Source: Candidatus Cloacimonadota bacterium (GTDB lineage: Bacteria; Cloacimonadota; Cloacimonadia; Cloacimonadales; Cloacimonadaceae). Taken from it: DNA of 5,364 bases. The first letter of the stretch is position 1, and every line of letters begins with the position of its first letter. Shown here piece by piece: positions 5,324 to 5,364 of this stretch. The stretch spans positions 1 to 5,364 of the forward strand of contig JAAYQD010000283.1 of the NCBI GenBank assembly GCA_012519465.1, given 5' to 3'. The notes beneath the pieces are model-generated. The model made no database searches and had not been told where the DNA came from. It saw only the letters and a program-made list of their open reading frames with translations. The position numbers and the translations under genes were made by a program.

Positions 5324-5364
5324 TTTCGCGTACTTCATAATTTAAAATACTTTCGTGTATTTTA
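5324..5364. repeat. TTTCGYGTAYTT direct repeat and AT-rich inverted repeat at window edge
   Basis: TTTCGCGTACTT (5324-5335) recurs as TTTCGTGTATTT (5351-5362), two transitions apart. The second copy lies within a perfect 8-bp inverted repeat, TAAAATAC (5343-5350), loop TTTCGT, GTATTTTA (5357-5364), which reaches the last base of the window and may continue. It could belong to the upstream or downstream region of the next gene or to another short dispersed repeat. Confidence 0.5.

Larger units (their letters stand above)
4482..5364. other. Non-coding, repeat-rich intergenic region upstream of the efflux operon
   Basis: About 880 bases without a credible gene. Both strands are broken by frequent stops, and the one short open frame at its left edge overlaps the start of tetR and shows no protein-like pattern. 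The leftmost part (4482-4735) is ordinary upstream sequence with the candidate promoter. From 4736 rightward the DNA is a mosaic of short repeats and small dyads, entered separately. Nothing resembling a tRNA, rRNA, transposase or CRISPR array is present. The mosaic could be a junkyard of non-autonomous repeats at the edge of an operon; the gene to the right lies outside the window. Confidence 0.85.

Overview
The window holds a four-gene leftward (minus-strand) operon for a tripartite RND drug/solute efflux pump, followed on the right by about 880 bases of non-coding, repeat-rich DNA. Reading in the direction of transcription the order is: TetR-family repressor (4481 to 3882), TolC-like outer-membrane channel (3879 to 2482), periplasmic lipoprotein adaptor of the HlyD/AcrA type (2470 to 1433) and an AcrB-like inner-membrane RND transporter (1430 to beyond base 1; only the first 476 codons are in the window). 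Gaps between the genes are 2, 11 and 2 bases, so the four are almost certainly co-transcribed and translationally coupled. The regulator comes first, which fits autoregulation of the whole pump operon by a ligand-released repressor.

The organism is a Gram-negative, diderm bacterium: an outer-membrane channel, a lipoprotein adaptor and an RND pump only make sense with two membranes. Coding regions have balanced base composition. The intergenic style (runs of CAGGGGA/CAGGGAA heptamers, small GC hairpins of the GCTCGC/GCGAGC type, GTCTC/GAGAC dyads) and the RND subfamily motif suggest a lineage outside the Proteobacteria. My best guess is the FCB group, possibly Candidatus Cloacimonadota. That is an impression from memory and not proven here.

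The most notable protein feature is in the RND transporter. The TM4 motif that normally carries two adjacent proton-relay aspartates (GLVVDDAIVVVEN in AcrB-like pumps) reads GILVTNSVMVIEN, so both aspartates are replaced by Thr405-Asn406. The rest of the transporter is intact as far as it can be read, so this looks like a subfamily with altered energy coupling and not a decayed gene. The outer-membrane channel also has an unusually long segment between its first two beta strands, and the adaptor keeps the R-x3-L-x6-S tip motif used to dock on TolC-type channels.

Bases 4482 to 5364 contain no credible gene. About 150 bases nearest tetR hold an AT-rich candidate promoter. From about 4736 onward the DNA is a mosaic of short repeats: two tandem hairpin-plus-TTAGGG units with a compensatory stem change, an inverted third unit, a drifting 7-base tandem array, a pair of GAGTCTCGGAGAGACG repeats, a CCGGT dyad cluster, a 21-bp inverted repeat with a second alternative pairing partner, and an AT-rich inverted repeat at the right edge. 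No CRISPR array, tRNA, rRNA or transposase gene is visible.
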